A stretch of 13,772 nt of DNA from UBA1049 sp964525815 (GTDB lineage: Bacteria > Bacillota > Clostridia > Oscillospirales > CAG-382). Shown piece after piece: positions 7,026 through 13,287 of the stretch (within the stretch, counting starts at the first letter, position 1; each line of letters starts with the position of its first letter). The DNA lies in assembly GCA_964525815.1 (NCBI GenBank), contig CAZGJQ010000050.1:1-13772 (forward strand). The letters are read 5' to 3'. The position numbers and the translations under genes were made by a program. The notes below the pieces were generated by a model. That model was not told the origin of the DNA and did no database searches. It worked only from the letters and a program-made list of their open reading frames with translations.

Positions 7026-8492
7026 TTAATTAAATGGGTTCAAGCCCATCCGGTAGTCATCCACCAACGTCTTGGCGAGGTTGGCTTTGTTTTTCAGTGC
7101 TTTCAGCACCTTTTCGTCAACAGTGCCCTTCGCGGTGAGGTAAATGTAGGTACAGGGCATACGCTGCCCGGCGCGGTGAATACGGGCTTTTGTCTGCTCG
7201 AAATTGCTCATGGAGTAATCGAGCGAATAGAAAACCATTGTGGATGCGGCTGTCAGGGTGATTCCGAGCCCGGCAGTCGCAATCTGACCGACAAACACAG
7301 GCACATCCGGGTCATTTTGAAACTGTGCTACCTGTTCGTCCCTGTTGCTCACGCCACCCATAATCAGGGAATAGCGAATTCCTTTCATACCAAGCAGTCT
7401 GCAAATGGCACGAAGCTCCGGTACAAATCTCGCGATAATGACAAGTTTTTTACCCTCCTGTAAAGCGGCGTCCATAATATCCTCCAGCACGGTAAGCTTT
7501 GCGTTGCTTACCTGTTCGGTGGTCTTGTCCTCGTCATTGCCGATGAATCCTCCCGTCAGTTGACTGAGCCTCAGCATCCTTGTAAGTACGTTGGTCACGC
7601 TGACCTCTCCGTTTAAAAGCTCTGAATAACTGTCCTTGACGAGATTTTTGTAAACCTTCAACGCAAAAGGCTCAAGCTCTACCTTGCGGATAATATCAGT
7701 CGTATTCGGTAAATCGAGACACTCGGCCTTTGTAGCCCGGAATGCTACGCTGTGCATTTTCGCCGTAAGCTCCGGTTCCATCAGCTTTTTTAATACCGGG
7801 GTGTGATTACCGTATCCAACCATGTTGAAATAACGGTTTCGGAAGGAATAAAAGCTCTGACCGAATATTTGTGGATTAAGAAACTTGTACTGCGAAAACA
7901 CATCAAGAGCTTTATTCGTGACGGGTGTTCCCGTCAGAAGAAGCCTGTATTTTGCCAAAGAACCCAGCCTGTGCATTGCTTTGGATGCGGAAATGTTGTG
8001 GGTCTTGATTTTGTGTCCCTCATCCGCAACAATTAGGTCGGGATTCCATGACGCCAGTTCCTTTTCCAGCCGCCACGCCGATTCATAATTAACCACGGCT
8101 ACTTGAAGTCGATGGCGACACTGCTGAGAATTACAGTTCAACAAGCGGAGCTTTTCGGATTTTTTCTCTCCGCTTCCTGACAGCACCGCAAGGTCATAAT
8201 CATATCCGGCAAATTTGGAGAATTCCTCATCCCACACACCGAGAATGGACAGCGGTGCTACAATGAGCATTCTTTTGACATATCCGGCCTGCGTCAGAGC
8301 GCCTGCCACGGCGATGGTAGTTAGAGTTTTTCCTGTCCCCATTTCCATGAGCAATGCCGCGCCGCGACTGATGGCTTGAGTTGACTTCAGCCCAAAAAGA
8401 CTGCAGACAAATTCAAATGCTTCAATTTGATGGCGGTAGGGCTTCGCCTTAATTGGCAAAGGAATTTGGGAACCGGAGGCAGGATTATTCAT
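7026..8492 (-). CDS. SNF2-family DEAD/DEAH-like helicase/translocase (488 aa)
   Basis: A superfamily 2 Snf2-type ATPase. Motif I is MEMGTGKT (49-56), motif II is ADEGH (156-160, with Gly in the usual Ala position of DEAH), motif III is LTGTP (186-190) and motif VI is the RIHRAGQ segment near the C terminus. Both RecA-like lobes are present and nothing but short tails is added, so this is the minimal phage form. Such proteins translocate on duplex DNA and may remodel protein-DNA complexes or help replication initiation; which applies here is unknown. The ATG at 8492 is favoured: it overlaps the upstream stop by 8 nt and has an AGGTGACGAGG-type site. A GTG at 8501 is an alternative. Confidence 0.9.
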   Translation of the reverse strand: MNNPASGSQIPLPIKAKPYRHQIEAFEFVCSLFGLKSTQAISRGAALLMEMGTGKTLTTIAVAGALTQAGYVKRMLIVAPLSILGVWDEEFSKFAGYDYDLAVLSGSGEKKSEKLRLLNCNSQQCRHRLQVAVVNYESAWRLEKELASWNPDLIVADEGHKIKTHNISASKAMHRLGSLAKYRLLLTGTPVTNKALDVFSQYKFLNPQIFGQSFYSFRNRYFNMVGYGNHTPVLKKLMEPELTAKMHSVAFRATKAECLDLPNTTDIIRKVELEPFALKVYKNLVKDSYSELLNGEVSVTNVLTRMLRLSQLTGGFIGNDEDKTTEQVSNAKLTVLEDIMDAALQEGKKLVIIARFVPELRAICRLLGMKGIRYSLIMGGVSNRDEQVAQFQNDPDVPVFVGQIATAGLGITLTAASTMVFYSLDYSMSNFEQTKARIHRAGQRMPCTYIYLTAKGTVDEKVLKALKNKANLAKTLVDDYRMGLNPFN

Positions 8493-8685
8493 CCTCGTCA
8501 CCTTCTTCCGCGACTTCCTTTATTGACAGGCACTCAACGCTGTTGCCGGGAACAATTACCGTTACACGGCATTTTTCGCCGAACAGCCTTCTGAGAAGTC
8601 GTTCCCGCAATGTCACTGTCTGGCATCGGAGAATTCCATCATCCGGCGGTTTCTTGCGGAGAGAAATTTGCAAATTATGCTTCAT
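8485..8685 (-). CDS. Small hypothetical phage protein (66 aa)
   Basis: A short protein with a basic N-terminal half (TVTLRERLLRRLFGEK) and a very acidic tail (EVAEEGDEDE). The centre, RVTVIVPGNSVECLSI, is beta-like. I do not recognise a named family. Its stop overlaps the helicase start by 8 nt, so the two are probably translationally coupled. The ATG at 8685 has a GATGAGG site about 10 nt upstream. Its constant linkage to the helicase gene, if confirmed elsewhere, would suggest a partner protein. Confidence 0.7.
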   Translation of the reverse strand: MKHNLQISLRKKPPDDGILRCQTVTLRERLLRRLFGEKCRVTVIVPGNSVECLSIKEVAEEGDEDE

Positions 8686-8767
8686 CGCTCGTTACCTCAT
8701 CTTTCCGAGAGGCTTTTTTTGTTGCCCCTCACCGTATAGCCACGGGGAATAATGAATGTGAGGTTTT

Positions 8768-9163
8768 TTATAAAAGTTTTTTCAGATTTTTATATGCCTT
8801 CTTTAAACGATGTGAAATAGCCGAATGATCAACGCCCTCTTGTGCTGCATAGTCATTGACCGATACACCTTTAAAATAAATAGCTCGGATGAGGTCACGC
8901 TGAGCCGGCTTGAGCTTGTCCAGCGCAAAGCGGATGTGTTCTTTTTCCTGTTTGTCAATGAGTTCGCCGAGAATGTCGGTACCATCGGCAAACCAGTCGC
9001 CCTCATAATCGGCGTTTTCCAGTGAGATGGGATAACGACGGCTGTGCTTTCGGTTGGCGTTATATTCCTCTTTGTCAAGGGTTATAAGGATTTCATAATC
9101 GGCTTCGTCAACCTCGATGGTGATATTTTCATTGTTGAATTGATAGGTGTACTTGATTTTCAT
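8768..9163 (-). CDS. Sigma-70 region-4-like regulator (131 aa)
   Basis: The C-terminal about 65 residues have the order of a sigma-70 region 4: ALDKLKPAQRDLIRAIYFKG, then a helix-turn-helix (VNDYAAQEGVDHSAISHRLKKAYKNLKKLL, about 101-131). The N-terminal part is acidic and has no visible region 2, so it cannot be a full sigma factor. Proteins of this layout are common in Clostridia prophages and Tn916-type elements, where they are annotated as sigma-like or late/early regulators. The ATG at 9163 is used because GAGAGGAGC lies just upstream; an earlier in-frame start at 9211 would fall inside the terminator hairpin. It heads the replication operon and could activate a phage promoter. Confidence 0.85.
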   Translation of the reverse strand: MKIKYTYQFNNENITIEVDEADYEILITLDKEEYNANRKHSRRYPISLENADYEGDWFADGTDILGELIDKQEKEHIRFALDKLKPAQRDLIRAIYFKGVSVNDYAAQEGVDHSAISHRLKKAYKNLKKLL

Positions 9164-9193
9164 TGTTTTGCTCCTCTCAGTTTTTTTTGAAAT

Positions 9194-9244
9194 AAAAAAA
9201 TAGCCGGACAACTGCCAGTAAAACTGGCAATCATCCGGCTATTT
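9194..9244 (-). terminator. Strong intrinsic terminator between zinc-ribbon and sigma-like genes
   Basis: TCCGGCTATTT and AAATAGCCGGA (9234-9244 and 9198-9208) form an 11-bp outer stem. TGCCAGT and ACTGGCA form a 7-bp inner stem with an AAA/TTT loop, with a few mismatches between the stems. On the minus strand the hairpin is followed by seven T residues (9200-9194). It ends about 30 nt before the start of the sigma-like gene and I see no consensus promoter after it, so it may act as an attenuator. Confidence 0.85.
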
Positions 9245-9264
9245 GGTAGTGTCCGGTTAAGCGC

Positions 9265-9450
9265 TTACGGCGCCCGTACCGTCTCCGTTGCTCGGTATGA
9301 ATTTTTGATAATTAATTCATTTTCATTTGGAGGTCTTGCAACTTCAAGAATCTTTTTGCACCTCGGGCACTTTATTATCAAATCAACCTGTTTGGATTTA
9401 AGGTCAAACAGGCGGATATTACAGTCCGGGCATCTTACTATCTGCGGCAT
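9265..9450 (-). CDS. Com-like zinc-ribbon protein (61 aa)
   Basis: A small zinc-ribbon protein with two CxxC knuckles: Cys7-Cys10 (RCPDC) and Cys28-Cys31 (KCPRC), separated by 17 residues with a LFDLKSK segment. The layout resembles the Com family, whose phage Mu member binds the mom mRNA and activates its translation; whether this copy binds RNA or DNA is not known. The tail RATETVRAP is also reminiscent of that family. An AAAGGAGAGGGTG site precedes the ATG at 9450. It is the first gene after the protease/repressor pair in the same direction and is followed at once by a strong terminator. A regulatory role is inferred from context. Confidence 0.72.
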   Translation of the reverse strand: MPQIVRCPDCNIRLFDLKSKQVDLIIKCPRCKKILEVARPPNENELIIKNSYRATETVRAP

Positions 9451-9469
9451 TAAATCACCCTCTCCTTTA

Positions 9470-9499
9470 TACGCAAATTCCGCAATATTGCGTAATTTA
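9470..9499. promoter_or_regulatory. Repressor operator candidate B upstream of the zinc-ribbon gene
   Basis: TACGC (9470-9474) and GCGTA (9490-9494) are an inverted pair separated by 15 nt, exactly the spacing seen at the repressor promoter. The right half extends to TTGCGTAATTTA (9488-9499), shared with the other two sites. It lies about 20-50 nt upstream of the zinc-ribbon start, where a bound repressor would block initiation or early elongation. Confidence 0.6.
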
Positions 9500-9504
9500 A
9501 TGTT

Positions 9505-9525
9505 AAAAAAACACGATTTCTCGTA
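9505..9525 (-). terminator. Weak terminator candidate after the protease gene
   Basis: On the minus strand TACGA and TCGTG pair around a GAAA tetraloop and are followed by seven T residues (9511-9505). The stem is only 5 bp with one T-G pair, so efficiency is likely low. It is 70 nt downstream of the metalloprotease stop and could partly end the repressor-protease transcript. Confidence 0.35.
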
Positions 9526-9542
9526 GTCAGTGGTAAGTGTCA

Positions 9543-9578
9543 GTCGATAAATTACGCAAAATGGCGTAATTTATCGAC
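9543..9578. promoter_or_regulatory. 36-bp perfect palindrome, operator candidate A
   Basis: GTCGATAAATTACGC (9543-9557) is the exact reverse complement of GCGTAATTTATCGAC (9564-9578), with a 6-nt spacer. The inner part contains the same TTGCGTAATTTA element found at two other sites, here duplicated head to head. No T-run follows on the minus strand, so it is not a usual terminator for the protease gene. A repressor operator is the best reading. Confidence 0.65.
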
Positions 9579-9594
9579 AATAAAATAGCTTCCA

Positions 9595-10419
9595 TCATAT
9601 CGTCAATTGCGCACTTTGGCACTCATATGTTCTACGGTCAACGACAAAACCGCTCTTTTTAAGTTTCACAAAAGCGGCTTTTTTAGATACTCCGTAAAGC
9701 TCCGAAATCGCAAGGGGAAGCAAATCCTCCGCTATATAATCATTATCCTCGTCAATACCGATAATAACCCGTCCCTTATAAATCCCATTTTCACGCAAAA
9801 GCTGGTGAACGGTAGGAATAAAGGTTTTGTTGGGCATAGCGATAGCTGCGGCGAAATAATCCGCATGGTGTTCGCGCCATTCCTCGGGAGTTCTTTTCCT
9901 TGACCCTGCACAGCCAAAGTTCTCAATATTTTCACGGCGGCAGCATACTACCGGAGAAATCTGTGAATCCTCAAACAGCAATATTTGTTCACTTGGATCA
10001 CGAGCGTATACATTCGGATGAATCAACACATGGCCGCTTTCATGCAAGCCGGTAAACAGGGCAAGACCCTCCTTGCCGGACTCCATAATACTGTTGTCCA
10101 GAATAACGGTGCGGGCAGTCACGGTGATTTTAGATACGCACAATTTTTCACGATTAAATATTCTCAGTTCTTCGTCATTAAATGCCGTGGCACCCCATAT
10201 AGGACGGTCGGGGTCTTCGTTATAGATGTCATGATATTCAAGATTCGCCCCGAGGTATGATTCAATAAAATGCTCATATCTGATTTTATTAGGTTCTTTC
10301 AGCAATTTCGGTTTGTAATCCTCAAGCACATTATGTGCAAATTCGTCAAGCTCTTTGTCGCTTACAATAGGTGAATTTCCGTTTCGGCGATCGACCCGGC
10401 GGCATCTGAATTCAATCAT
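9595..10419 (-). CDS. ImmA/IrrE-family metalloprotease (274 aa)
   Basis: A zinc metallopeptidase of the ImmA/IrrE (M78) type. The HExxH motif is HESGH (126-130) and the third ligand is in EHHADYFA (Glu183 with Ala186-Asp187), followed by AIAMP, all in the family's order. Family members such as ImmA of ICEBs1 cut a partner repressor after DNA damage. The partner here is almost certainly the XRE protein encoded directly upstream, whose stop overlaps this ATG by 8 nt. The ATG at 10419 has a GGAG site; an earlier in-frame ATG lies inside the XRE gene. Odd feature: Cys159, Cys160 and Cys170 between the two zinc motifs, absent from the ImmA pattern I know. Confidence 0.9.
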   Translation of the reverse strand: MIEFRCRRVDRRNGNSPIVSDKELDEFAHNVLEDYKPKLLKEPNKIRYEHFIESYLGANLEYHDIYNEDPDRPIWGATAFNDEELRIFNREKLCVSKITVTARTVILDNSIMESGKEGLALFTGLHESGHVLIHPNVYARDPSEQILLFEDSQISPVVCCRRENIENFGCAGSRKRTPEEWREHHADYFAAAIAMPNKTFIPTVHQLLRENGIYKGRVIIGIDEDNDYIAEDLLPLAISELYGVSKKAAFVKLKKSGFVVDRRTYECQSAQLTI

Positions 10420-10816
10420 TGGCGTCTCCTTTCTTTTTAGCTTCGATGTCTCTGATGAATTTTTTCCAGTCTTCTTCGGTAACATTGCCTGCTTTCGATT
10501 CGCGAAGGGCAAACCGTGCCATTTTGCCGATTTCCTCATACATCATTATATCTTCGATATCCGACGGTATTTCGCCCCTGTCGCGTCCGGCAAGATCGTA
10601 CAGCTTTGCCTTGTCTTCATCAGACAAAGTCAGATATGCCACAAAAGCCTCAATTTTATCGGCATCAAAAGGCTTCCTTCGGTTGTTTTCAATATCGCTC
10701 AGCAGGCTTAATGAAATTCCCAGCCTTTTTGACATATCATTGAGTGTAATTTCACGCGGGTCATCAAGGCGCTTACGCTTTATGAAATCACCGAACCTCA
10801 TATTTTTTTCATGCAT
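10412..10816 (-). CDS. XRE-family transcriptional repressor (134 aa)
   Basis: A helix-turn-helix repressor of the lambda Cro/CI (XRE) type. The DNA-binding domain spans about residues 5-65, with the core at ITLNDMSKRLGISLSLLSDIENNRRKP (about 23-49; the LGISLSLLSDIENNRR part is diagnostic). The C-terminal part (LSDEDKAKLYDLAG, then a charged helix and TEEDWKKFIRDIEAK) is typical of repressors encoded next to ImmA proteases. The ATG at 10816 has a full AGGAGGTG site; an earlier in-frame GTG/ATG would overlap it. The protease gene is translationally coupled to it. A consensus promoter and an inverted TACGC repeat lie upstream, so autorepression is likely. Confidence 0.9.
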   Translation of the reverse strand: MHEKNMRFGDFIKRKRLDDPREITLNDMSKRLGISLSLLSDIENNRRKPFDADKIEAFVAYLTLSDEDKAKLYDLAGRDRGEIPSDIEDIMMYEEIGKMARFALRESKAGNVTEEDWKKFIRDIEAKKKGDAND

Positions 10817-10835
10817 TTTAACACCTCCTCTCATG

Positions 10836-10867
10836 ATTACGCTATTTTCACACCTTTGCGTAAATTA
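10836..10867. promoter_or_regulatory. Repressor operator candidate C at the XRE promoter
   Basis: TACGC (10838-10842) and GCGTA (10858-10862) form an inverted pair with a 15-nt spacer, identical to site B. The right half reads TTGCGTAAATTA (10856-10867) and overlaps the -10 hexamer of the XRE promoter. A protein bound here would block the repressor's own transcription. Confidence 0.65.
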
Positions 10868-10892
10868 TATCATGAAGGGACATGCTTGTCAA
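10864..10892 (-). promoter_or_regulatory. Consensus sigma-A promoter of the XRE-protease operon
   Basis: On the minus strand a perfect TTGACA (10892-10887) and a perfect TATAAT (10869-10864) are 17 nt apart. The expected start of transcription is near 10857, inside operator C and about 40 nt before the repressor ATG. Confidence 0.88.
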
Positions 10893-10994
10893 TGAGTATT
10901 GATAGATAAGATGTAAAATTCGTTCGATAAATTTCTACAAGGCAAGTAGGCATTATTCAATATAAAACGACTTAAAAAGATATAAATAGTCAAA

Positions 10995-11017
10995 TTTTGG
11001 TTGACATTATACCAAAA
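10995..11017. promoter_or_regulatory. Inverted repeat overlapping the -35 of the HTH operon promoter
   Basis: TTTTGGT (10995-11001) and ACCAAAA (11011-11017) are a perfect 7-bp inverted pair with a 9-nt spacer straddling the -35 hexamer. The right half is part of TATACCAA (11008-11015), which recurs at 11078-11085 in the ribosome binding site. Likely an operator, possibly for the HTH protein of this operon. Confidence 0.5.
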
Positions 11018-11029
11018 ATGTGATATCAT
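11001..11029 (+). promoter_or_regulatory. Sigma-A promoter of the HTH/restriction-modification operon
   Basis: A perfect TTGACA (11001-11006) and TATCAT (11024-11029, five of six consensus bases) are 17 nt apart. Transcription should start near 11036, about 50 nt before the first gene. No other good promoter is visible before hsdM, so the downstream genes probably share it. Confidence 0.82.
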
Positions 11030-11069
11030 ATCCTATTATCGTGGGTTATTGTAATCAAATGTACTCTTG

Positions 11070-11086
11070 ATTGGAGGTATACCAAT
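11070..11086 (+). promoter_or_regulatory. Ribosome binding site inside a small hairpin before a TTG start
   Basis: GGAGG (11073-11077) lies 8 nt before a TTG start and fixes that start. ATTGG (11070-11074) can pair with CCAAT (11082-11086), and GGTATACC (11076-11083) is an 8-bp palindrome, so the site may be partly hidden in the mRNA. A rare start codon plus a hidden site suggests low basal translation. Confidence 0.45.
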
Positions 11087-11301
11087 TGTTAAATAACGAA
11101 CGATGGCATTCACTTGCGGAAATCTGTACTCATTTAGGTATAAGTCGAGACACCGCATTAAAATGGATAAAAAATAACGGTATGCCCGCCCATAAGGTCG
11201 GGCGTCTTTGGAAGTTTAAAATTTCCGAAGTTGACGAGTGGATTCGTTCTGGCAGTTTGGCAAAGAACCTGTCAGCGGTGGAGGGAAAAGACAATGAGTA
11301 G
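11086..11301 (+). CDS. Excisionase-type helix-turn-helix protein (71 aa)
   Basis: A small winged/MerR-like HTH protein of the excisionase-type domain group. The pattern SLAEICTHLGISRDTALKWIKNNGMPAHKVGRLWKFKISEVDEWIRSG (about residues 9-57, seen as LGISRDTALKWI, then GMPAHKVGRLWKFK, then VDEWI) is diagnostic. There is no ATG; the TTG at 11086 fits the GGAGG site, and an earlier TTG at 11071 would overlap that site. Such proteins act as phage excisionases or as small regulators. Here no integrase is present and the gene leads an operon with restriction-modification genes, so a control protein is the more likely role. Its stop overlaps the next start by 8 nt. Confidence 0.82.
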   Translation: MLNNERWHSLAEICTHLGISRDTALKWIKNNGMPAHKVGRLWKFKISEVDEWIRSGSLAKNLSAVEGKDNE

Positions 11302-11701
11302 TTCAGCCGAAAGTAATATCAAATCGAAGCATGGCAAGGTTATGAACATACTTGCCAAAGTTACCGGTGGCAAGAGTTATAAAGCACATAAATACGGGCT
11401 TGACTACGCGGACCGCCCATCAGTTGATTACGGCGATAGTGCGATTATATGGAAAAGAAGAGCCGAAACAACTCCATATAAGACGTACATTGATTTGAGT
11501 CGGCTTAGTAAAAACCTTGCGCTTCGTGACGATCGAATCTTAAGCTACTTTTTGGACGGATCACGTAGAGTTTTCAAAGTGGATGATATTGCTTATACAC
11601 AATCTGGAGGTCGAAGCGTTATCTATCCCGTTATCGCAGGACAAATAGGTGTTGGTTGTTGCGTCATGTTAATACAGAGCGCGGAATACAGTAGCACATA
11701 A
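11294..11701 (+). pseudogene. Short NurA-like protein, probably an N-terminal remnant (135 aa)
   Basis: The protein starts at an ATG overlapping the HTH gene stop by 8 nt, with GGAGG upstream. Residues about 80-113 (ILSYFLDGSRRVFKVDDIAY, then YPVIAGQIGVGCC) resemble the first conserved block of NurA-type nucleases, which use a DGS aspartate as a metal ligand and usually partner a HerA ATPase. The rest of the nuclease domain, including later catalytic residues, is missing: after about residue 121 the chain continues as VMLIQSAEYSST and stops. The other two frames close at 11646 and 11692, so a single frameshift does not restore it. It is probably a deletion remnant before hsdM; a functional short protein remains possible. 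The NurA link is by motif only. Confidence 0.5.
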
Positions 11702-11745
11702 AAGACGAAACAATGGCAAATCAACATAAGAGAGGTGAAAGAGGT

Positions 11746-13287
11746 ATGGCAAACGGAAACAACACAGCCCACATAGGTTTTGAACAACAAATCTGGGCTG
11801 CAGCAGATATTTTACGCGGCAACATGGATGCCGGTGAATACAAGCACGTTGTTCTTGGATTGATTTTTCTCAAGTACATATCAGACAAGTTCGAGGAGCG
11901 GTATCAAGAATTACTTGCAGATGATGACGATGTTGAGGATAAGGATGCTTACACCGAGGCTAATATTTTTTATGTGCCCCCAGTTGCACGGTGGAGTGTG
12001 ATTGCAGAATGGGCACATAAAACCGGAAAAATAACAGATGAAAATGGTAAAGAAGAGTATTTTGATATAGGCGGTATAATTGACCGTGCTATGCGAGCTA
12101 TTGAAAAAGAAAACAAACGCCTTAAGGATATACTTCCAAAGAATTATGCCCGGAGCGAATTGGACAAACGTCGACTTGGAAACGTAGTTGACCTGTTCAC
12201 CAACATACAGATGATAGAACACGGTACGGACAAGGACATCCTTGGCCGCACCTACGAATATTGCCTTGCCAAGTTTGCCGAGCAGGAAGGCAAGCGGGCG
12301 GGAGAATTCTATACGCCGTCCTGCGTGGTGCGGACACTCGTTGAGGTCTTGCAGCCGTTCAAAGGGCGCGTTTATGACCCGTGCTGCGGTTCCGGTGGTA
12401 TGTTCGTGCAGTCTACGGACTTCGTCAAGAGTCATTCTGGCAACATCGGCAATTTGTCTGTCTATGGGCAGGACGCAAACCCTACCACCCGCAAGATGGC
12501 TTTGATGAACCTTGCCATTCGTGGAATAGAGGCTGACCTTGGAGGATACAATGCCGACACGTTCCATAATGACTTACATAAGACACTAAAAGCAGACTAC
12601 ATCCTTGCTAATCCGCCGTTCAACCTTTCAGACTGGAATGATGGCTCACTGAATGACGACCAGCGTTGGAAGTATGGTCTGCCGCCCTCCGGAAACGCCA
12701 ACTTTGCGTGGCTTCAGCATATGATTTACCACCTTGCCCCGAACGGCAAAATTGGCATGGTGCTTGCCAACGGCTCCCTCTCATCTCAGAGCGGAGGCGA
12801 GGGCGAAATCCGTAAAAAGATAGTGCAAGACGACCTTGTAGAGGGCATCATTGCTATGCCAACACAGTTATTCTACACAACGCAGATTCCTGTGTCGCTC
12901 TGGTTTATCAGCCGAAACAAGAAACAAAAGGGCAAGACATTATTCATCGATGCACGCAAGATGGGAACAATGGTTAATCGCCGTCTGCGCGAGATGACCA
13001 CTGAGGATATCGCCAAGATAGCAGCGACATTTGATGCTTTCGATGAAGGGACGCTTGAAGACGTGAAAGGCTACTGCGCCGCTGTGACCATAGAGGAAAT
13101 TGCCAAGCAGGATTATATCCTCACGCCGGGGAGGTACGTCGGTATTGAGGAGCAGGAGGATGACGGCGAACCTTTCGAGGAAAAGATGGCGCGGTTGACA
13201 GGCGAACTTTCAGAGATGTTTAAACGCTCACACGAATTGGAGGACGAAATCCGGAAAAGACTGGGGGCGATCGGATATGACATTTAA
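11746..13287 (+). CDS. hsdM: Type I restriction-modification system N6-adenine methyltransferase subunit
   Basis: HsdM methylates adenine at the target set by HsdS and is part of the methylase and restriction complexes. The N-terminal helical HsdM domain covers about residues 10-150 (GFEQQIWAAADILRG, then YKHVVLGLIFLKYISDKFEE). The methyltransferase domain has GEFYTP (186-191), the S-adenosylmethionine motif DPCCGSGG (211-218) and the catalytic NPPF (289-292), all intact. The 513-residue length is normal. The ATG at 11746 has an AGAGGTG site; an in-frame ATG at 11713 has only weak support. It follows the NurA-like remnant by 44 nt and overlaps hsdS by 11 nt. The first about 480 nt appear richer in A+T than the rest. 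Confidence 0.96.
   Translation: MANGNNTAHIGFEQQIWAAADILRGNMDAGEYKHVVLGLIFLKYISDKFEERYQELLADDDDVEDKDAYTEANIFYVPPVARWSVIAEWAHKTGKITDENGKEEYFDIGGIIDRAMRAIEKENKRLKDILPKNYARSELDKRRLGNVVDLFTNIQMIEHGTDKDILGRTYEYCLAKFAEQEGKRAGEFYTPSCVVRTLVEVLQPFKGRVYDPCCGSGGMFVQSTDFVKSHSGNIGNLSVYGQDANPTTRKMALMNLAIRGIEADLGGYNADTFHNDLHKTLKADYILANPPFNLSDWNDGSLNDDQRWKYGLPPSGNANFAWLQHMIYHLAPNGKIGMVLANGSLSSQSGGEGEIRKKIVQDDLVEGIIAMPTQLFYTTQIPVSLWFISRNKKQKGKTLFIDARKMGTMVNRRLREMTTEDIAKIAATFDAFDEGTLEDVKGYCAAVTIEEIAKQDYILTPGRYVGIEEQEDDGEPFEEKMARLTGELSEMFKRSHELEDEIRKRLGAIGYDI

Larger units (their letters stand above)
10893..11085. other. Divergent AT-rich intergenic region between repressor and HTH operons
   Basis: This 193-nt stretch separates the minus-strand repressor operon from the plus-strand HTH/restriction-modification operon. 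From 10893 to 10994 I see no gene, hairpin or clear repeat. The remainder carries the plus-strand promoter, its overlapping inverted repeat and the ribosome binding site described separately. Confidence 0.7.

Noticed and set aside
8727..8769. CCTCAC/GTGAGG inverted pair followed by six T on the plus strand, resembling a terminator
   Set aside because: The stem is 6 bp with a 25-nt loop and no plus-strand gene lies upstream for it to terminate; on the minus strand there is no T-run in the right place.
9258..9267. TAAGCGCTTA palindrome at the end of the zinc-ribbon gene
   Set aside because: Ten bases are too short to stand out and it includes the stop codon; no second copy was noticed in the window.
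11641..11745. A frameshift that would extend the NurA-like protein
   Set aside because: The other two plus-strand frames meet stops at 11646-11648 and 11692-11694, so one insertion or deletion does not restore a longer product; a deletion is the simpler explanation.
11911..12567. A 218-codon open frame on the minus strand inside hsdM
   Set aside because: It is antisense to a well-supported methyltransferase gene with intact motifs, has no recognisable domain and no convincing ribosome binding site.
11746..13287. Change from A+T-richer to G+C-richer sequence within hsdM near 12230, considered as a recombination junction
   Set aside because: Hand counts vary a lot from block to block and the later part falls back to intermediate values, so the shift may just reflect domain conservation; a sliding-window comparison with homologues would be needed.
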